Assembly: GCA_900617975.1 (NCBI GenBank)
Contig: UZAE01000518.1
Coordinates: 1-21,954, forward strand
Direction: 5' to 3'
Length of the DNA stretch: 21,954 nucleotides
From: Rodentolepis nana
Taxonomy: Eukaryota > Platyhelminthes > Cestoda > Cyclophyllidea > Hymenolepididae
Positions within the stretch are counted from its first letter, which is position 1. Every line of letters begins with the position of its first letter. Made by a program: the position numbers and the translations under genes. The notes below the pieces were generated by a model, which did not search any database, was not told where the DNA came from, and saw only the letters and a list, made by a program, of their open reading frames with translations. Positions 18,439 through 21,954 of this stretch are shown piece after piece.

Positions 18439-21400
18439 GTGAGTTGTTTGTTGTTTTCATTCTTGTCAGAGTTGTTTAAATGACATGTCGAATTTGCTGG
18501 TTTATATAGATTAATTTACTATATATCGCTTCAGGTTGTGTTTTCTGGCATTATCTTTGCTTGTTATATGACACGGGTTTTGAGGTTTATTCGTATACAT
18601 CTGATGACCAGAAGTAGCAATTACAGCTGTGGTTTTCCCCGGTAAGGCTCTAGTGTGTGGATTCCTTAATACTTTTACTATTTGCTTCCACCACCACTGC
18701 AAAAGCAAGCTCTCCTCTACCTGGTCAGTGAGCACTGAGCATTTTTAACAAACATTTGGTGTTATCCAAGTGGCGAATCGTGAACTTTGAATTCATTCAT
18801 TTAGTAACTATTGTATAACCGAATTTAAAATCATTCTTGGTATTTTTCCTGAACTTCCATCGGAATAGCTTTTAATATTTGTTGCGTTTTTTCACCTCTC
18901 CAGAAATCCACCAAACCGTCTATGCATTCGGTCTGGCTATTAATGACTTCAACAGCTTTTTTAAGATTTAAGATTTGCATATTTTTTCTCTATCTCTCCT
19001 TTTGGTGACTGAAACCGTAATAATACCCTCTGATTTAATTTTTTAGCTCTGAGCCTATTAGCTTGTATAGGGTAAAGAACTGGAAAAGCATTTTTCAAAT
19101 TTTAAAGTTTTGAACATCACATTGGCTAATTCAATAAATCAATTTACTGAAATTCGTATTTGTGTAATTTTTTTTAGATTTACTTTTTTATGGATTAGTT
19201 CTCGGTAAGTTTTGCTATACCTAGATAAAGTAGGACAAAATTTTTTTTTATTGGCAAAAATTGCATTATGCTTATTGTTTTTTAAGGCTTAGTAAAGGAA
19301 ATATTTGGCCACAGTGCAAATTTTATGGAATAAATCTCTTATTAGCTTATATGGAATTCTAGAATTTATCTTGGTTAAAAAAATCTTCTCCAATAGTTAT
19401 TGAGGCGACCAATTGTTTTCGATTTAGCTCGATGAATCGTGTGGTAATTGTGTTATGTGTAACTCTTAAAATTAGCGTCCTTTTCAAAGAAGACTTGTGG
19501 TTTATGCCGCACTGCCAAGACTATTCGACAACATCTCACACAAGCTAGATCATTTCTTAAACTGCAGTGACTGATTGTTTATCAACCACTCGCGGACGTA
19601 CTTGTAGTGCACTAACACCCGATCAGAGTTCAATATTTGTGCAGTGTCTGTGATTGCTAGGCATCTGCGATAAACCCTCTCCTGTCTTCTCACTTTAGAA
19701 TACCCTGCCTCGAAATTAAGGAATACTTTAAGACCTATTATACTTGTCTCCAGTTAAATTGATTTATTTTTCAAAGATTAGGGAACTTTAATCAAGGACT
19801 GGTTAGTGTGTGTATTAGCAAGAGAATTATGATATAATAAAATTTTAATTTTTCTGGCATTGTTTTCTGACCCATTTAGTTGCTCACGTCATATTTTAGT
19901 AAAAAAAGATTTGTTGGGCTAATTTAGCTAGAGGTTGTCTTCGTGATTTTAAACAAAACTTCTATATCTCACTTATTTCAAAGGACCCCTAGCCAAGACA
20001 AACAGCGGGTAAACAAATTTGACCCAATGTTTTAAATGTGTCCAAAATTATGAATGCTTTAACTGCATCTGACATATGTAAGAATCATCTATAAAAATTC
20101 CAATTTCGAGTGCAACATAATTTGACGTCATATTAATTTTCTATTATATGGACTTCAAACTTCCAAATAAATATATTGTAAAGCTACTTAAATCTGTAAA
20201 CTACTAATTTAAGTAGTATTTTCTTTTTGGCATCATGATTAGAGGAGCTTGGAAATGTAATTCATCATGTTTGCCCACCAGACAAAACTCAAAGTTTTAA
20301 ATTAAATTAAACACTAACTTTTGGGTTCGTCATAGCAAATCTTTAAGAGGTTTTACTTGAATTCGGAAACATTTCTACTCCATTAATGTATAAATAAGCT
20401 GAGTCGACAAGACCATCCACTCAATTTCAACAACTGACTTATATGTTAAAAGATAATAAACAGGAATTTCTTTCTGTAATTCAAACTGTGAACAGTGGGC
20501 ATTAAAATAAACTATGTAAGCGGAGAAGCCAGTACTGAATTAAGAGAGGGAGAGAGGAATGGGGGGGAGGGAGGGAGGGGGGGGGGGAATTCCCATTGCT
20601 CATATTGATTGACTTGAAAGAGTTGTTGCAAGTCGTTTCACTGATTTTACATTTTCGTCCTTCAAATATTTAGTCTCAAGAAGCTTTTCCCCCAACATTT
20701 TGATTTATTCTATGCTTATTTTTCCATAATGGAAAGATTTTAAATCCCATTGGCACTCGCTTCCATTGTGTGTTTTCATTTTAACTACAAAGTCTGTTTT
20801 CTCCTCATTTGCCCCCTGTTCTCATTAAAATCTTGCCTACCTGCTTTCTTCTCACATGCCATGTGCGTCCCAGGCCAGAATGTCGATTTGAATTCAGGCG
20901 GTACACTGATTGCTAGCTTGTGGTCGAATAAGTCTAGTGTTCTCTATTCCCTCCATTTCATTGCGCACTTGTCTTAAATAAGCAGACATTTGGCTACCAT
21001 ATTATCTCCTTCACTTCATATCCAGGAGATAAGCATTGCTTTCTTTACCTTCTCTTCGCATTCAACTATACTCAATGTACTAAATAGTCTTAAATTTTCG
21101 TGAATTTCGTGCGTTCTAACTTCTGGCTTAGTTTCTGCTAATATAACCTAGTCCCTACGGGTTGCAGTATGATTTCTATATTATAAGATAATTATTTTTA
21201 TTGCAGTCATCGTAAATGATTTGATTAATAGAAAGAGAGAGTGCCAGTTTGGCATTCAATGTCGATGTCAAGTTAATTTTTCACATGATCTCTTCGGCTT
21301 ATACCCAACTGTTCTGAACTTTAGAATGATTCCATTGGTTGATTGTGTGCCCTATCGCCCAACATTCTACTTCGATTGTTGGTGATAATGCTGTGTGCAA

Positions 21401-21954
21401 ACTAGAACACTATTAGTTAAATTGAAGACGAAAACTTGAGACGTCTTCTGCAGACTGTTAGCTATAAACGCTATTCTCTTGGACTTCTTTTTCATGTATT
21501 TGCTTACGAATGTAGTTTTATGTTATAAAATTGGCCATTGCATTTTCACATTTGCACTCAGTAATGAAACCCCGGACAACTTTTTTTACCGTTGCTAATG
21601 CCTTCGTAGGAACATTCAACAATCTTTTTCAATCGTCTAATATTCTTATTACTGGTGGAAATGCGTTGACGAGGATTCGTTGTAAGCGATTTGCAATTTT
21701 ATTCAGATCGTTGAACTCCCAACAGTTAAGTCACACCGAGAGGGTTTTGTTTGCTAAACTAAATTTCTGTTCAATTTCAGTAGAATTTGAAACTCCTACT
21801 TTTACCACACTTCATAAATGATATTTCGCTGTTGGCTTTCTATTCCATCGGTAGTAAAACTTCTATCTCCTGGCCTCTGAATTGACAGGCGTGAAATTTA
21901 GTTGCTATGCCATCCGTGTGTTTTATTGGAGTCTATCTGAGCGAGTGTTCGGGG
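18439..21954 (+). other. Start of a long MGAT1 intron, no further exon seen
   Basis: After the GTGAGT donor I searched the + frames for the expected DFFPGLGW and FWDDWMR segments of GnT-I and found neither. The rest is AT-rich, with one G-quadruplex-type tract. A slightly GC-richer stretch lies near 19480-19720 without coding similarity. Frames at 20750-20977 and 21531-21821 look like chance. Confidence 0.7.
20561..20587 (+). repeat. G-quadruplex-type tract
   Basis: G7, G3-type and G11 runs separated by single A bases (A at 20568, 20574 and so on), preceded by a purine-only GA stretch from 20543. It fits the G-quadruplex rule on the + strand of the MGAT1 intron. Confidence 0.85.

Noticed and set aside
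18535..18641. Possible next MGAT1 exon between a CAG acceptor and a GTAAGG donor
   Set aside because: In the required phase it reaches a stop after about a dozen codons and does not resemble the expected DFFPGLGW segment.
21531..21821. 96-codon frame near the window end
   Set aside because: It does not match the missing part of GnT-I or any known domain, and the start is not an ATG.
1..21954. tRNA genes, rRNA, CRISPR arrays, reverse-transcriptase elements
   Set aside because: I looked for B-box and anticodon-arm patterns, regular spaced repeats and YxDD-type motifs and saw none that hold up.

Overview
The window looks like nuclear DNA from an animal with an AT-rich, intron-rich genome. Two protein-coding genes lie on the + strand, and both run off the window. 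A flatworm (tapeworm or fluke) is my best guess: introns of only about 40 bases at the 5' end of one gene against multi-kilobase introns further 3', simple repeats and G tracts, and a decayed mariner. No species-specific marker was found, so the guess is tentative.

Gene 1 (2030-16779, 5' end upstream of the window) is the C-terminal half of an ACAP/centaurin-beta type Arf GTPase-activating protein. Four exons are clear: the second half of the ArfGAP domain plus a basic Ser/Arg-rich linker (2030-2513), the first ankyrin repeats (4651-4982), the last ankyrin repeats (14609-14818) and an acidic C-terminal tail with the stop (16624-16779). All splice phases agree and give 393 residues. The zinc finger, PH and BAR parts must lie before position 1. 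A separate phase-compatible exon at 2631-2731 would instead end the protein with one hydrophobic segment.

Gene 2 (about 17564-18438, 3' end beyond the window) is alpha-1,3-mannosyl-glycoprotein 2-beta-N-acetylglucosaminyltransferase (GnT-I, MGAT1), the Golgi enzyme that opens the route to hybrid and complex N-glycans. Two exons carry unmistakable catalytic-domain sequence, including the metal-binding Glu-Asp-Asp motif. One upstream exon is well supported by phase and one is provisional. The start codon was not found. The rest of the catalytic domain is not in the final 3.5 kb.

The remainder is intron or intergenic DNA: an internally deleted mariner relic (about 990-1490), two oppositely oriented copies of a short element with inverted ends (6571-6824 and 9424-9696), long G tracts that all lie on the + strand, perfect palindromes (312-338 and 6824-6851), TG and AT microsatellites, and long stretches where I see nothing. 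The two genes are not obviously linked in function. Both products work on Golgi or endosomal membranes, and they lie head-to-tail less than 0.8 kb apart.
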